NCBI GenBank assembly: GCA_018883975.1
Contig: JAHLFD010000275.1
Coordinates: forward strand, 1 to 14,408
Origin: Zhenhengia stercoravium
GTDB lineage: Bacteria; Bacillota; Clostridia; Lachnospirales; Cellulosilyticaceae
Length of the DNA stretch: 14,408 nt
Direction of reading: 5' to 3'
Below are positions 6,081 to 14,125 of the stretch, one piece after another. The position numbers and the translations under genes are program-made. Under the pieces are notes generated by a model that saw only the letters and a list, made by a program, of their open reading frames with translations, ran no database searches and was not told where the DNA came from. The stretch's first letter is position 1. The number at the start of each line of letters is the position of its first letter.

Positions 6081-7247
6081 TTAGTTATTTTCTTTTTTTG
6101 TTTTAAATATTAAATAAGCTACGAGACAGGCCCCTACTGCTGATACCCCTACTAAAATAGTAGTTGACATCTGCCATCCCATACTTTCTGCTGTCCCCAA
6201 TATGACTGGGCTACAAGCAAATACACCAATATAATAAACCAGATTAACAAGGGCAAGTGTATAGCCTATACAAGCTGGTCTCTTAGCTGCTGCTGGTGCG
6301 ATGCAGAACATGGCCGTTAAAGTAACGCCACCAAATAAGGCTGTAAGTATTGTATGTAAAACAAAAGTTGTAGGACCTAATAAAGTTGTCATCATGCATG
6401 TTAGGGCTAGTGCAATAAATCCAAGTAAGGCCACTAACATAGGCTTGCCTGTCTTATCTACAATAAGGCCACACAGAATACAGAAAGGAATCCCAAATAG
6501 ACCATTTAAGCTGGCATAGAAATTTGCCTCATTAGGCGCTAGGCCATAAAGCCCTGTAAAGAGCTGAGGATAGCTTGTTACAAAAGTAAAGAGTACAAAA
6601 GCAATACATCCCATAGTACCTGCTACAATCCATGTATGCTTATTTCGACTAGCTTCTTTCAGTAAGCCTTTCTCTTGCCTTTCACTTTGCATATCTTCTG
6701 GCATTTTGATAAAAACCAAAACGAGCATAAAACAAAGTGCAGCAAGTCCTCCTACTATGAACCATAGACTTTGTAAACCCAAAGTATTCGCAATGGGTAA
6801 GCAGGCATTCATTGTGATAAAAGAGCCCACCGCTGCAAAAGTATTAAAGATTCCAATTGCTGAACCTGCCTTTTCGCCAAACCATGTATTAATCATAACA
6901 AGTGCTACAAGAATAATCATGGCAAAGGCTATACCTTCTATCATACGGCTTAATAAAAGTACACTATATACCTTTGTCATGCCTCCAAGCATATTCCCTA
7001 CACATAAGCTAGCCATCAGACAAAGCAAAAGTTTTTTAGGCCCTAATTTATTCATAATACTTGCTCCTGGAATAGCAAGTACGATTCCACCTACTGTAAA
7101 AATAGACATAAGCCAAGAAGCCTCTGAAAGTGAGATATTCATTTGTTCACTAAGCAGCCCCATAATAGGTGGTACCTTTAATTGACTAAGTGCTACCGTA
7201 ATCCCCGATAAAAATAAAACTAAAAACATAAACCATTTGCTTTTCAA
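6081..7247 (-). CDS. Major facilitator superfamily transporter, CynX/NimT-like
   Basis: The protein has 388 residues and about 12 hydrophobic helices in two six-helix halves, separated by a charged loop near 190-205. The MFS loop between helices 2 and 3 is degenerate but recognisable (GASIMNKLGPKKLLL), with the related GLIVDKTGKPML at the matching place in the second half. It is an inner-membrane secondary carrier. The general resemblance is to CynX/NimT-type anion or drug carriers, and the substrate is unknown. The start is TTG at 7247: GGAGGAG (7255-7261) lies 7 bases upstream, while the next ATG, six codons in, has no such site. It is 76 bp downstream of the NMT1-like gene with no terminator between, and a strong terminator follows it, so it is probably the last gene of the ABC/UbiA operon. 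A weak internal promoter cannot be excluded. Confidence 0.87.
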   Translation of the reverse strand: MKSKWFMFLVLFLSGITVALSQLKVPPIMGLLSEQMNISLSEASWLMSIFTVGGIVLAIPGASIMNKLGPKKLLLCLMASLCVGNMLGGMTKVYSVLLLSRMIEGIAFAMIILVALVMINTWFGEKAGSAIGIFNTFAAVGSFITMNACLPIANTLGLQSLWFIVGGLAALCFMLVLVFIKMPEDMQSERQEKGLLKEASRNKHTWIVAGTMGCIAFVLFTFVTSYPQLFTGLYGLAPNEANFYASLNGLFGIPFCILCGLIVDKTGKPMLVALLGFIALALTCMMTTLLGPTTFVLHTILTALFGGVTLTAMFCIAPAAAKRPACIGYTLALVNLVYYIGVFACSPVILGTAESMGWQMSTTILVGVSAVGACLVAYLIFKTKKENN

Positions 7248-7323
7248 ATTAAGTCTCCTCCAGTTGTAAAAATATAAAGTTTGATTAACTTCATAAGTCT
7301 ACTACAAGGCAGCCTTAAAATCC

Positions 7324-8157
7324 TTAACATAGGCTTTGTTTAATCAGCTCTTTTCCATCATATAACCTTGTAATTTCATGCTCTCTATACATCCATTCCA
7401 TACAGAGGTTAAAGTCTTCTAATCGAATAGGTGCTTGCTTTTCAAATTCGAAATTTGCCATTCTCTCTGCAAAAGCAAGGGGATAACCTAATTCTTGATG
7501 GCATACTTTGACTTTTTCTTTGCTCTCTAATGCATTAAAAAGCTGACCTGCTTCTTCAAGCGCATTATGGAAAGCCTGTACACTCTCTATATGCTCCTCA
7601 TAGAAAGTTTGACCAAAGGCCCACATAACAAGATTTTTATCACTATTTCTCGTACTCCATATGATATGATGCCCCTTTTCTGTAAGGTCTGTTACAAAAG
7701 GTTCTATAGCTACAAGAGCATCTATTTCTCCCTTTTCTAATGCCTGCATACGCTCATAAGAGTTATTCATCCATACAATCTTCGCATCTGGCACTATATC
7801 TTTTAAATCATTTTCAAGATATAGCCTAAAGAGTCCTTTACGGTTAACGCCTACTTTAATTCCTTTATAAGGAGGTGTAAGTCCTTTTCTACCTACAAGA
7901 TGAATAGTACGTGTTAGATTAGAGGTGAGTACAGCTTTTTTCCCTTGTTCTAATATATAGAAGAAGAAAGTTAAATCCCCCATCATGACATCTGATTTAC
8001 CTTCTATAAAAGGTTTATTCCCATCAAAGGTAAAATCCTCTGCTAAATCTAAATAAACTTTTAACCCACGTTTTTCAAATAATCCTCTTTGATCTGCTAA
8101 TAAAGCTGGGATAATAAGAGGGTTTTTCTTTGTATGATGTAAATGAATTGGCTCCAT
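7324..8157 (-). CDS. Cytosolic NMT1/SsuA-fold ligand-binding protein without signal peptide
   Basis: The protein has 277 residues. The opening, with PALLADQRGLFEKRGLKVYLDL (15-36), corresponds to the conserved start of NMT1/SsuA/ThiY proteins, followed by a segment like KSDVMMGDLT (54-63) and the second-lobe strands GIKVGVNRKG and EKGEIDALVAIEPF. Family members normally carry a lipoprotein or Sec signal. Here the chosen ATG at 8157 has AAAGGAG upstream, and the 12 codons before it contain no hydrophobic stretch, so the protein stays in the cytosol. It could be an orphan ligand binder, a sensor, or an enzyme in the manner of THI5 pyrimidine synthase or MqnA/MqnD, which share the fold; I see no motif that settles this. 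It begins 16 bp after the UbiA-like stop and is co-transcribed with it. Confidence 0.8.
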   Translation of the reverse strand: MEPIHLHHTKKNPLIIPALLADQRGLFEKRGLKVYLDLAEDFTFDGNKPFIEGKSDVMMGDLTFFFYILEQGKKAVLTSNLTRTIHLVGRKGLTPPYKGIKVGVNRKGLFRLYLENDLKDIVPDAKIVWMNNSYERMQALEKGEIDALVAIEPFVTDLTEKGHHIIWSTRNSDKNLVMWAFGQTFYEEHIESVQAFHNALEEAGQLFNALESKEKVKVCHQELGYPLAFAERMANFEFEKQAPIRLEDFNLCMEWMYREHEITRLYDGKELIKQSLC

Positions 8158-8173
8158 TATAAACTCCTTTCTC

Positions 8174-9097
8174 TTACTGAATGAAAAGTCCAAGTAAAAA
8201 TTCTACACTTAAAATCACGTGAAAACTATAAATAAGTAAAAGTGGTCTTGGCCCCCACTCCTTGCCCATAGCAGGATATACTGCCTCTATCTTGTAGTAG
8301 TCTTTATACCAGCGTCTATATCCAAATTCACCAAATATAATAAGACCACTTATAAACATCCACCAAGTAATGCCTCTTATAAGAAATAACACAACCCAGC
8401 ATAATACCATAAAAATGGCCTCTGGAATAATAATCTTAATAGAATTTCTAAATCCAATGACATGAGGAAGTGTTACTCTTGCACCTTTATCTTTCTCATA
8501 ATCTGAAGTATTGTTTGTAGACATTAAAAAGACCGTCATCATCATAGGAATACAAGCATAGAGTACAATCTCTGGTGTTAAACTTCCTACTTGTATAGCC
8601 GTAGACAGAAAGCTACTTACTCCCCCTACCAAAAGCCCCGATATAGCTTCTCCTATAGGATACACAATATAGGGTTTAGGTCCTAATGAATAAGTTACTG
8701 CTGCTAATGCACCTAATAGACCCATTCCTAATATAAACAGACTCTTTGTAAGAAGCACTACCATAAGCCCACTTATTCCTCCTAAGGCTAGAAAGCCTAT
8801 CAGTACAATAATAGCATCCTTAAGCGTAGCATCTCCTCTTACAAGTCCTTCACTACCTTTATGACCTGTAATTGTAGATTCATCTTCTTCCTTTTTCAGA
8901 TAGCCTCTTATTTCATTCGCTACATTAGCTACAATATTAAAGCTAAATCCACTTATAAAGAACCATACAAGGGGCCAAAATTTTAAGCTTCCACTTAGAT
9001 AAGCTCCATATAAGCCCCCGCTTAATATAGGAAGGCCTGTAGCAAAACCTGTCCTGATTTCCATGACAGTGTATGCACGTTTAAAAAATTCTTTCAT
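8174..9097 (-). CDS. UbiA-superfamily membrane prenyltransferase-like protein
   Basis: The protein has 307 residues and about eight to nine hydrophobic helices. The second aspartate motif is intact: NNTSDYEKDKGARVTLP (195-211) with Asp199 and Asp203, which in the family bind Mg2+-diphosphate. The YSLGPKPYIVYPIGE segment (136-150) also resembles MenA-type members. The first motif, normally NDxxDxxxD, reads NEIRGYLKKEED (61-72), with Asp to Glu and Asp to Gly changes. A prenyl or related transfer to an aromatic acceptor is the family role; acceptor and donor are unknown. The ATG at 9097 overlaps the permease stop (TAATG) and has AGGGAG upstream. Such coupling to a sugar-type ABC permease is unusual. 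The altered first motif could mean a different donor or lost activity. Confidence 0.85.
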   Translation of the reverse strand: MKEFFKRAYTVMEIRTGFATGLPILSGGLYGAYLSGSLKFWPLVWFFISGFSFNIVANVANEIRGYLKKEEDESTITGHKGSEGLVRGDATLKDAIIVLIGFLALGGISGLMVVLLTKSLFILGMGLLGALAAVTYSLGPKPYIVYPIGEAISGLLVGGVSSFLSTAIQVGSLTPEIVLYACIPMMMTVFLMSTNNTSDYEKDKGARVTLPHVIGFRNSIKIIIPEAIFMVLCWVVLFLIRGITWWMFISGLIIFGEFGYRRWYKDYYKIEAVYPAMGKEWGPRPLLLIYSFHVILSVEFLLGLFIQ

Positions 9098-9924
9098 TAT
9101 CGTATACTCCCTGCTGTAATACCTTGGTAAATATATTTTTGCAGCATAAAGAATAGAATTAGCATAGGTATCATACTGATTAAAATAGCTGCACTTATAA
9201 CATGCCAATCTGTTTGGTTAGGTCCTACAAATCTATAGATAGTCGTTGAAACTGTATTCATCTTCTCTCCTGGCATATAAAGATACGGAATATAAAAATC
9301 ATTATAGATTGCAATCATTTTAAGTAAGGCTACTGTAGCGGTAGCAGGTTTGAGAAGTGGAAAAATAACCTTACTATAAATCTTATAGTAAGATGCTCCC
9401 TCTAAAATCGCTGCCTTATCCATTTCCTTAGGAATTTTATCTAATGCCTGAAGATAGATATAAACCATAAGCACATCTGCTCCTATATAAATAACTATAG
9501 GTGCCAATAGTGTATTATAAAGCCCTAGCTTATGCATAAGCTTAAACGTGCCCACCTGTGAAATTTCCAAAGGTACAATAGAAACTAATAGATAAGCAAA
9601 TAAAATAGTCTTTTTAAACTTAAAGTCAAAACGATTAATGATGTAGGCTACCATGGAACCAATGATAATACTTCCACCTACTCCAAAGAGCAGTAAAATA
9701 AAAGTGTTTGTAAATCCCATAAGCATTTTGCCTTCATTAAAAGCTCTTATATAGTTATCAAAGTTCAGGAAGTTCTCAGGTGGTACCATTCCCGCTGTAT
9801 TTACAAACTCATCATACGTTTTAAAGCTACCAAAGAATAAAGTTATAAGTGGGAAAAATATAATAAAGCTCCACAGCAATAAGCTTCCATATTTTAATAG
9901 ACCTATCATGACTTTTTTAATCAT
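9097..9924 (-). CDS. ABC transporter permease, MalG/UgpE-like (carbohydrate uptake family 1)
   Basis: The protein has 275 residues and six hydrophobic helices, with an N-terminal membrane segment followed by the usual FFGSFKTYDEF periplasmic start. The EAA loop that contacts the ATPase is visible as EGASYYKIYSKVIFPLLKPA, about 180-198, with the invariant Gly. The C-terminal QKYIYQGITAGSIR is typical of MalG-type subunits. Its start overlaps the previous permease by 8 bp and has GGGGGGAG 5 bases upstream. The stop codon shares one base with the UbiA-like start. It should form a heterodimeric channel with the preceding permease. Confidence 0.92.
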   Translation of the reverse strand: MIKKVMIGLLKYGSLLLWSFIIFFPLITLFFGSFKTYDEFVNTAGMVPPENFLNFDNYIRAFNEGKMLMGFTNTFILLLFGVGGSIIIGSMVAYIINRFDFKFKKTILFAYLLVSIVPLEISQVGTFKLMHKLGLYNTLLAPIVIYIGADVLMVYIYLQALDKIPKEMDKAAILEGASYYKIYSKVIFPLLKPATATVALLKMIAIYNDFYIPYLYMPGEKMNTVSTTIYRFVGPNQTDWHVISAAILISMIPMLILFFMLQKYIYQGITAGSIR

Positions 9925-10792
9925 CTTCTCCCCCCTTATAGATTTTATTTTGAATAGCTGTAATGGCTAGAATAACAAGGCTAACTATAACAGCCATACT
10001 GGCCGCAAGGCCGAACATCTTCTTCTCAAAAGCTGTCTTCATAGTTTGAAGCAAGAAGGTCATAGTTCCATTAGAACCATTTGTTAAAATGAGTGGTAAT
10101 TCAAAAGTAGATAGTGCACCTATTGTTAATAACATAAAATTTATTTTAAGCACAATTTGAATACCTGGTAAAATAACAAGACGTACTTTCTGCCACCAAC
10201 TAGCTCCTTCTATCTCTGCTAACTTGTAATGCTCAAGTGGGACACATTGAACAGCCCCAAAATATAAAATGAAACTTCTACCTGTATGACGCCATATAGA
10301 AATAAAACCTAGGGTATAGTTCACAACTCTAGGATCTCCTAACCAATAGCGTGTATGCTCAGCAAGTCCCATCAGCTCTAAGAGACTATCAAAACTTCCT
10401 CCCGGACTAAAAAATAGTCTAAAGAGCATAGCTACAGCCATCCCACTTATGAGACAAGGAAATACAAAAGTTGCCTTAAAGAAATTTTTGCCCTTTACTT
10501 TAGTAGAGAGTAAAATAGCAAAAAAGAGCGCAATCACAATCTGTATAAACCCTGCTGCAAAATAAATCAAGCTATTAAAAAATACTTTTAAATAAGCTGG
10601 ATCTGTTAGAATTTTAATATAGTTAGAAAAGCCTACATAAGTCTTAACTGGTGATAGGCCATTCCATGAGGTAAAGCTATATTCTATGAGTGCCAAAATA
10701 GGATAAATACCAAAAGTAAAAAGTAATAATAAAGGACAAAAAAGAAAGAAGCCAATCAGCTGTCTTTCTTTTTTAGTTTTACTACTTAGCAT
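9917..10792 (-). CDS. ABC transporter permease, MalF/UgpA-like (carbohydrate uptake family 1)
   Basis: The protein has 291 residues from the ATG at 10792. Six hydrophobic helices are visible, with the usual LALIEYSFTSWNG first periplasmic loop and the EAA loop EIEGASWWQKVRLVILPGI (about 194-212). Start choice is uncertain by a few codons: GTG at 10798 has AGAAGG 6 bases upstream, while the ATG two codons later has it at 12. A TTG at 10825 is less likely. The gene overlaps the lipoprotein gene by 11 bp and the next permease by 8 bp, consistent with tight coupling. It pairs with the MalG-like subunit to form the membrane channel. Confidence 0.92.
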   Translation of the reverse strand: MLSSKTKKERQLIGFFLFCPLLLLFTFGIYPILALIEYSFTSWNGLSPVKTYVGFSNYIKILTDPAYLKVFFNSLIYFAAGFIQIVIALFFAILLSTKVKGKNFFKATFVFPCLISGMAVAMLFRLFFSPGGSFDSLLELMGLAEHTRYWLGDPRVVNYTLGFISIWRHTGRSFILYFGAVQCVPLEHYKLAEIEGASWWQKVRLVILPGIQIVLKINFMLLTIGALSTFELPLILTNGSNGTMTFLLQTMKTAFEKKMFGLAASMAVIVSLVILAITAIQNKIYKGGEDD

Positions 10793-12086
10793 ATTCACTT
10801 GCAGCCTTCTCCCAACGTGCTTCAAGGCTATTTACATAGTTTTCATAGCTTTCATATTGATCAGGGTAAAGTCCCATATTAATTACTTGTTGAAGTACCT
10901 CTGTAAGTCTTGCTACACCTACTTCATTGGCAATGCTACTGTAAACTGTCTCTACTTCAGCAGTTACTGGTGGTGCTGTTAAAACAATATTATTATTTTC
11001 AAAGATAGCTCTTTCTTCAGGCTCTAAGTCAGCAAGTGCTGGTGACATACCACCTAAATCATCAGCATATTCACTTTCAGCTGAAATAAAGAAATCAAGG
11101 AAAGCTCTAGCAGTCGCTTTATTTGTACTGTTTACATTGATTCCTACTACTTCCGGTGACCCAAATGCAATACTTGTTTTGCCATTTACCTTAACTGGCA
11201 TAGGTGCAATCTCAATATCACTTACATCTGAAAGTTCCTCTATTGCTTTTTCATCTTGAGACCCTTTCATCATCATAGCAATTTTACCATCTGCTAGCAT
11301 TTGTTTACCTTGAGCAAAGTCAATAGTAACTGGGTCTGGCTCAGTAAACCCATTTGTTGTAAGGGCATAGAAAAGATCCATGACTTGTCTTATAGGTTGT
11401 CCTGGCATGAAAGCTGTACCACTTTGAAGCATAGCCTCTTTATAGTTTTCTCCTCCGAAAGATGAGAGCATGCCCCCCCATGTTCCAAGTCCTGAATTAT
11501 AGTTCGTAAAGAAAGGAATAGCATCTGTATTGTCTTTAATCTGCTGACAAGCTACTAAAAGCTCTTCTATTGAAGTTGGAAAAGTTTTAATCCCTGCTGC
11601 TTCAAATACATCCTCATTATAAATAATACCTAATGAGTTAATAGCTGCTGGCAGTCCATATGCTATACCATTATAATCTGCTTCTGTTACATCAATATAA
11701 GCTTTACTTAACTCTTCTACTGTACCTAATGGCTCAAAATAGTTTGGATACATCTCAGGCTCTCCTGACATGCTGAAAGGTATAAAAAGAACATCACCAT
11801 AATCTGTTGTATTCATTCTTGTTGTAATATAGTTATTATAATCTGAAGAAGATTCCCAAATAATATCTGTTACAGCCGGGTAGAGGGCTTTAAACTCTTC
11901 TTCTATATCTGCGAAAAGTTCCTCTGCATCTGTACGAGAGGTTACAACTGTAATTGTTCCTCCTATATCACTTGTATTTCCATTAGGTGTTCCGCCATTT
12001 GGAGTAGTGCCTTGACCTCCATTCCCATTTGCACACCCTGTAAAAATCATTGGAATAAGGGGTAGTACCGCCATCCATTTTCTCAT
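10782..12086 (-). CDS. Extracellular solute-binding lipoprotein, family 1
   Basis: The protein has 434 residues. A short positively charged signal sequence ends in the lipobox FTGC, with lipid-anchored Cys18, followed by a Gly/Asn/Thr/Pro-rich linker (about 19-41) that tethers the protein outside the membrane. The mature part begins GGTITVVTSRTDAEELF and shows family-1 binding-protein features such as INSLGIIYNEDVFEAAGI, GKIAMMMKGSQD and FLDFFISAE. It captures the ligand for the two permeases. The family suggests a sugar or oligosaccharide, but no residue here identifies it. The ATG overlaps the ATPase stop (ATGA) and has AGGAGG upstream. Confidence 0.92.
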   Translation of the reverse strand: MRKWMAVLPLIPMIFTGCANGNGGQGTTPNGGTPNGNTSDIGGTITVVTSRTDAEELFADIEEEFKALYPAVTDIIWESSSDYNNYITTRMNTTDYGDVLFIPFSMSGEPEMYPNYFEPLGTVEELSKAYIDVTEADYNGIAYGLPAAINSLGIIYNEDVFEAAGIKTFPTSIEELLVACQQIKDNTDAIPFFTNYNSGLGTWGGMLSSFGGENYKEAMLQSGTAFMPGQPIRQVMDLFYALTTNGFTEPDPVTIDFAQGKQMLADGKIAMMMKGSQDEKAIEELSDVSDIEIAPMPVKVNGKTSIAFGSPEVVGINVNSTNKATARAFLDFFISAESEYADDLGGMSPALADLEPEERAIFENNNIVLTAPPVTAEVETVYSSIANEVGVARLTEVLQQVINMGLYPDQYESYENYVNSLEARWEKAASEYAK

Positions 12087-13162
12087 GTTATATTCCTCCT
12101 AATATTTTCTTTAGTTTCTTGGTCAAAATAATGTGCTTTCTCTAGATCTAGCCTTATCTTGACAGTGTCACCTTTTTTGTAAGCTACATCTCCATACGCT
12201 TTAGCAGTAAAACTGCAATTTTTATATTGTAAATAAAGAAGTGACTCACCGCCCAAATAATCTACTTTCTGAAGAACTGCTTCTAAATGCCCCTCTCCTT
12301 CTGTTACCATTTGAATATGTTCACTTCTTAGACCTAACAAGTAGGTTCTATCTTCCTCTAGGACTTGCTTTTTAGTAATAATTTCAATCTCTTCTTCTAA
12401 AAGTATGCCTCGCTTTGTTCCTTTACATGTAAATAAACTAATAGAAGGTCTACCAATAAACTGCGCTACAAACAAATTCTTAGGTGCTTGATAAATTTCA
12501 GTTGGAGAGCCTACCTGCTGAATCTCTCCCTGATTTAAAATCACAATGCGGTCAGCCATGGTCATAGCCTCTATTTGGTCATGCGTCACATAAAGCATAG
12601 TTGCATGAAGGGCCTCATGCAATTTTTTAATTTCCTGGGACATATTATCTCGTAATTTAGCATCTAAATTTGAAAGTGGCTCATCCATTAAGAAAAGCTT
12701 AGGTTTTCTCACCATGGCTCTTGCAAGGGCTACACGCTGTCTTTGCCCTCCAGAAAGTTTTTTAGGTTTGACCTTTAGATAGGATTCTAACTCTAAAAGT
12801 TTTGCTGCCCATGTTACTTTCTCTTCTATAACTTTCTTAGATTCTTTTCTTATTTTCATACCAAAGGCAATATTGTCATAGACAGTTAAATGAGGGAGTA
12901 AAGCATAGTTTTGAAAAACCATAGCTACATCTCTATCTTTGGGATGTCTATCTTGAATAGATTGACCATCTATTAAAATATCACCACTTGTTAGGGTTTC
13001 AAATCCACAGATTAGCTCAAGCAAAGTAGACTTCCCACTACCGCTTGGCCCTACTACTACAATGAGTTCACCATCTTCAACTTGAAGATTAAAGTCTTTG
13101 AGGGCGTAAGATTTATTGGTTTCATATCTCTTAGAAACTTTATTAAACGTCACATTTCCCAT
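12083..13162 (-). CDS. ABC transporter ATPase, MalK/UgpC/MsmX-like
   Basis: The protein has 359 residues from the ATG at 13162. The nucleotide-binding domain is complete: Walker A GPSGSGKST (38-46), Q-loop Gln84, signature LSGGQ (136-140), Walker B LFLMDEP (156-162), D-loop SNLDAKL and switch His194. A C-terminal MalK-type regulatory/OB domain (about 235-359) follows. Family members energise carbohydrate-type importers. A GTG four codons upstream (13174) is open but would lie within the GGTGG ribosome binding site. It is the first gene of the operon, and its stop overlaps the lipoprotein start by 4 bp. Having a dedicated ATPase inside the operon is notable, since many Firmicute sugar importers share one elsewhere. 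Confidence 0.94.
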   Translation of the reverse strand: MGNVTFNKVSKRYETNKSYALKDFNLQVEDGELIVVVGPSGSGKSTLLELICGFETLTSGDILIDGQSIQDRHPKDRDVAMVFQNYALLPHLTVYDNIAFGMKIRKESKKVIEEKVTWAAKLLELESYLKVKPKKLSGGQRQRVALARAMVRKPKLFLMDEPLSNLDAKLRDNMSQEIKKLHEALHATMLYVTHDQIEAMTMADRIVILNQGEIQQVGSPTEIYQAPKNLFVAQFIGRPSISLFTCKGTKRGILLEEEIEIITKKQVLEEDRTYLLGLRSEHIQMVTEGEGHLEAVLQKVDYLGGESLLYLQYKNCSFTAKAYGDVAYKKGDTVKIRLDLEKAHYFDQETKENIRRNIT

Positions 13163-13186
13163 GTGCTTCACCACCTTTATCTATAA

Positions 13187-13197
13187 GTGCCTAGCAC
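13187..13197. promoter_or_regulatory. Possible operator over the ABC operon transcription start
   Basis: GTGCCTAGCAC is a near-perfect palindrome (GTGC and GCAC arms) spanning the predicted start near 13194. A repressor bound here would block initiation. It is short, and no regulator gene lies next to it, so this is a suggestion only. Confidence 0.25.
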
Positions 13198-13200
13198 ATT

Positions 13201-13229
13201 ATTATATAATCCTTTATGTTAGCTGTCAA
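13201..13229 (-). promoter_or_regulatory. Consensus sigma-A promoter of the ABC/UbiA/MFS operon
   Basis: TTGACA (13224-13229), exactly 17 bases, then TATAAT (13201-13206) on the minus strand: both boxes match the consensus fully. The start near 13194 gives a leader of about 32 bases to the ATPase ATG. No attenuator or riboswitch fits in that leader. Confidence 0.88.
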
Positions 13230-13277
13230 TTTCACCCATATGTTCTTTGTTAGTTTAATCAACTTTCTAAAAAACAT

Positions 13278-13311
13278 ACAAAAAAGACAACTCTATTTTT
13301 AGAGCTGTCTT
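13278..13311 (-). terminator. Intrinsic terminator overlapping the 3' end of the sirtuin gene
   Basis: On the minus strand AAGACAGCTCTA (13311-13300) pairs over 12 bp, with one G-U, with TAGAGTTGTCTT (13295-13284) around an AAAA loop, followed by more T. The 5' arm contains the last codons of the sirtuin gene and part of its stop codon. Confidence 0.88.
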
Positions 13312-14030
13312 ATGGCCTTCTCCATTACTTCTCCAAAGGCATTATGAATAACTAAATCTGCTTGTCTATCATAAGGTGTACTACTTTTATTAATAAGAAC
13401 TAAATGCTTTCCTCTAAAGTAAGTGACTAAACTTGCTGCTGGCTGTACGACTAAAGAGGTTCCCCCTATAATCAGTGTATCTGACTCTATGATGGCACGA
13501 ACTGCTCCATTAATAGTGGCATCATCTAATCCTTCTTCATAAAGTACTACATCTGGCTTGACAATTCCTTTACATACTTTGCAGTAAGGAATGCCATCTT
13601 GCATCATTATTTCATCTAATGAATGATAAGCGCCACATTTGGTGCAGTAATTACGATGTACTGAGCCATGAAGCTCATAAACTCTTTTACTTCCTGCTTC
13701 TTGATGAAGTCCATCTATATTCTGCGTAATAACAGCTTTCAATTTCCCCATCTCTTCGAGCTTTGCAAGGGCTAAATGCCCTGCATTAGGTTTGGCTTCT
13801 TTATAAATCATCTTTTCTTTATAAAACCTATAGAAGTCTTCTGTGTGCCTTTTATAAAAACTATGTGAAAGCATAGTCTCTGGTTTATAGCCTACACCAC
13901 TTGAAGCTTTGTAAAGCCCATTCTCAGAGCGAAAATCTGGGATACCACTTTCTGTAGAAATGCCTGCACCTCCAAAGAAAACAATATTTTGACTTTCTTT
14001 TAAAATCTCAGTTAATCTTTCTATACTCAT
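13299..14030 (-). CDS. cobB: NAD-dependent protein deacylase, sirtuin (Sir2/CobB family)
   Basis: The protein has 243 residues, a normal length for bacterial sirtuins. The NAD site is complete: GAGISTESGIPDFR (21-34), TQNIDGLH (102-109) with Gln103, Asn104 and Asp106, catalytic His121 in LHGS, GGTSLVVQPA (189-198) and INKS near 213. The zinc-binding cysteines are Cys129, Cys132, Cys150 and Cys153. It removes acyl groups from lysines in the cytosol, releasing nicotinamide and O-acyl-ADP-ribose. The Tyr and Arg of desuccinylases are not obvious at the usual spacing after GIPDFR, so ordinary deacetylation is the simpler guess. The ATG has GGAG 8 bases upstream. It stands alone between two terminators. 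Confidence 0.94.
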   Translation of the reverse strand: MSIERLTEILKESQNIVFFGGAGISTESGIPDFRSENGLYKASSGVGYKPETMLSHSFYKRHTEDFYRFYKEKMIYKEAKPNAGHLALAKLEEMGKLKAVITQNIDGLHQEAGSKRVYELHGSVHRNYCTKCGAYHSLDEIMMQDGIPYCKVCKGIVKPDVVLYEEGLDDATINGAVRAIIESDTLIIGGTSLVVQPAASLVTYFRGKHLVLINKSSTPYDRQADLVIHNAFGEVMEKAIRQL

Positions 14031-14083
14031 CTAAACATCTCCATAAATTATTCTTATTTCTTATTATGGCATAGAACTGAGTA

Positions 14084-14117
14084 TAAAAAAAGATGGAGAG
14101 TATTTCTTCTCTCCACC
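14084..14117 (-). terminator. Intrinsic terminator after the 43-residue protein gene
   Basis: On the minus strand GGTGGAGAG (14117-14109) pairs over 9 bp, with one G-U, with CTCTCCATC (14100-14092) around an 8-base loop, followed by seven T. It begins 8 bp after the stop of the small gene, which supports that gene being real. Confidence 0.88.
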
Positions 14118-14125
14118 TATACTTC

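Noticed and set aside
6301..7185. Two plus-strand open frames opposite the MFS gene (6301-6519 and 6706-7185)
   Set aside because: Both are mirror images of the hydrophobic MFS coding sequence and lack start signals.
7306..7316. AAGGCAGCCTT palindrome between the NMT1-like and MFS genes as a terminator
   Set aside because: The stem has 5 bp with a one-base centre, cannot form a stable hairpin, and is not followed by a T run.
7324..8157. Menaquinone enzymes MqnA or MqnD as the identity of the NMT1-like protein
   Set aside because: The fold is shared, but the N-terminal sequence follows SsuA/ThiY binders rather than the known MqnA (RIPYLN) or MqnD (CPND) openings.
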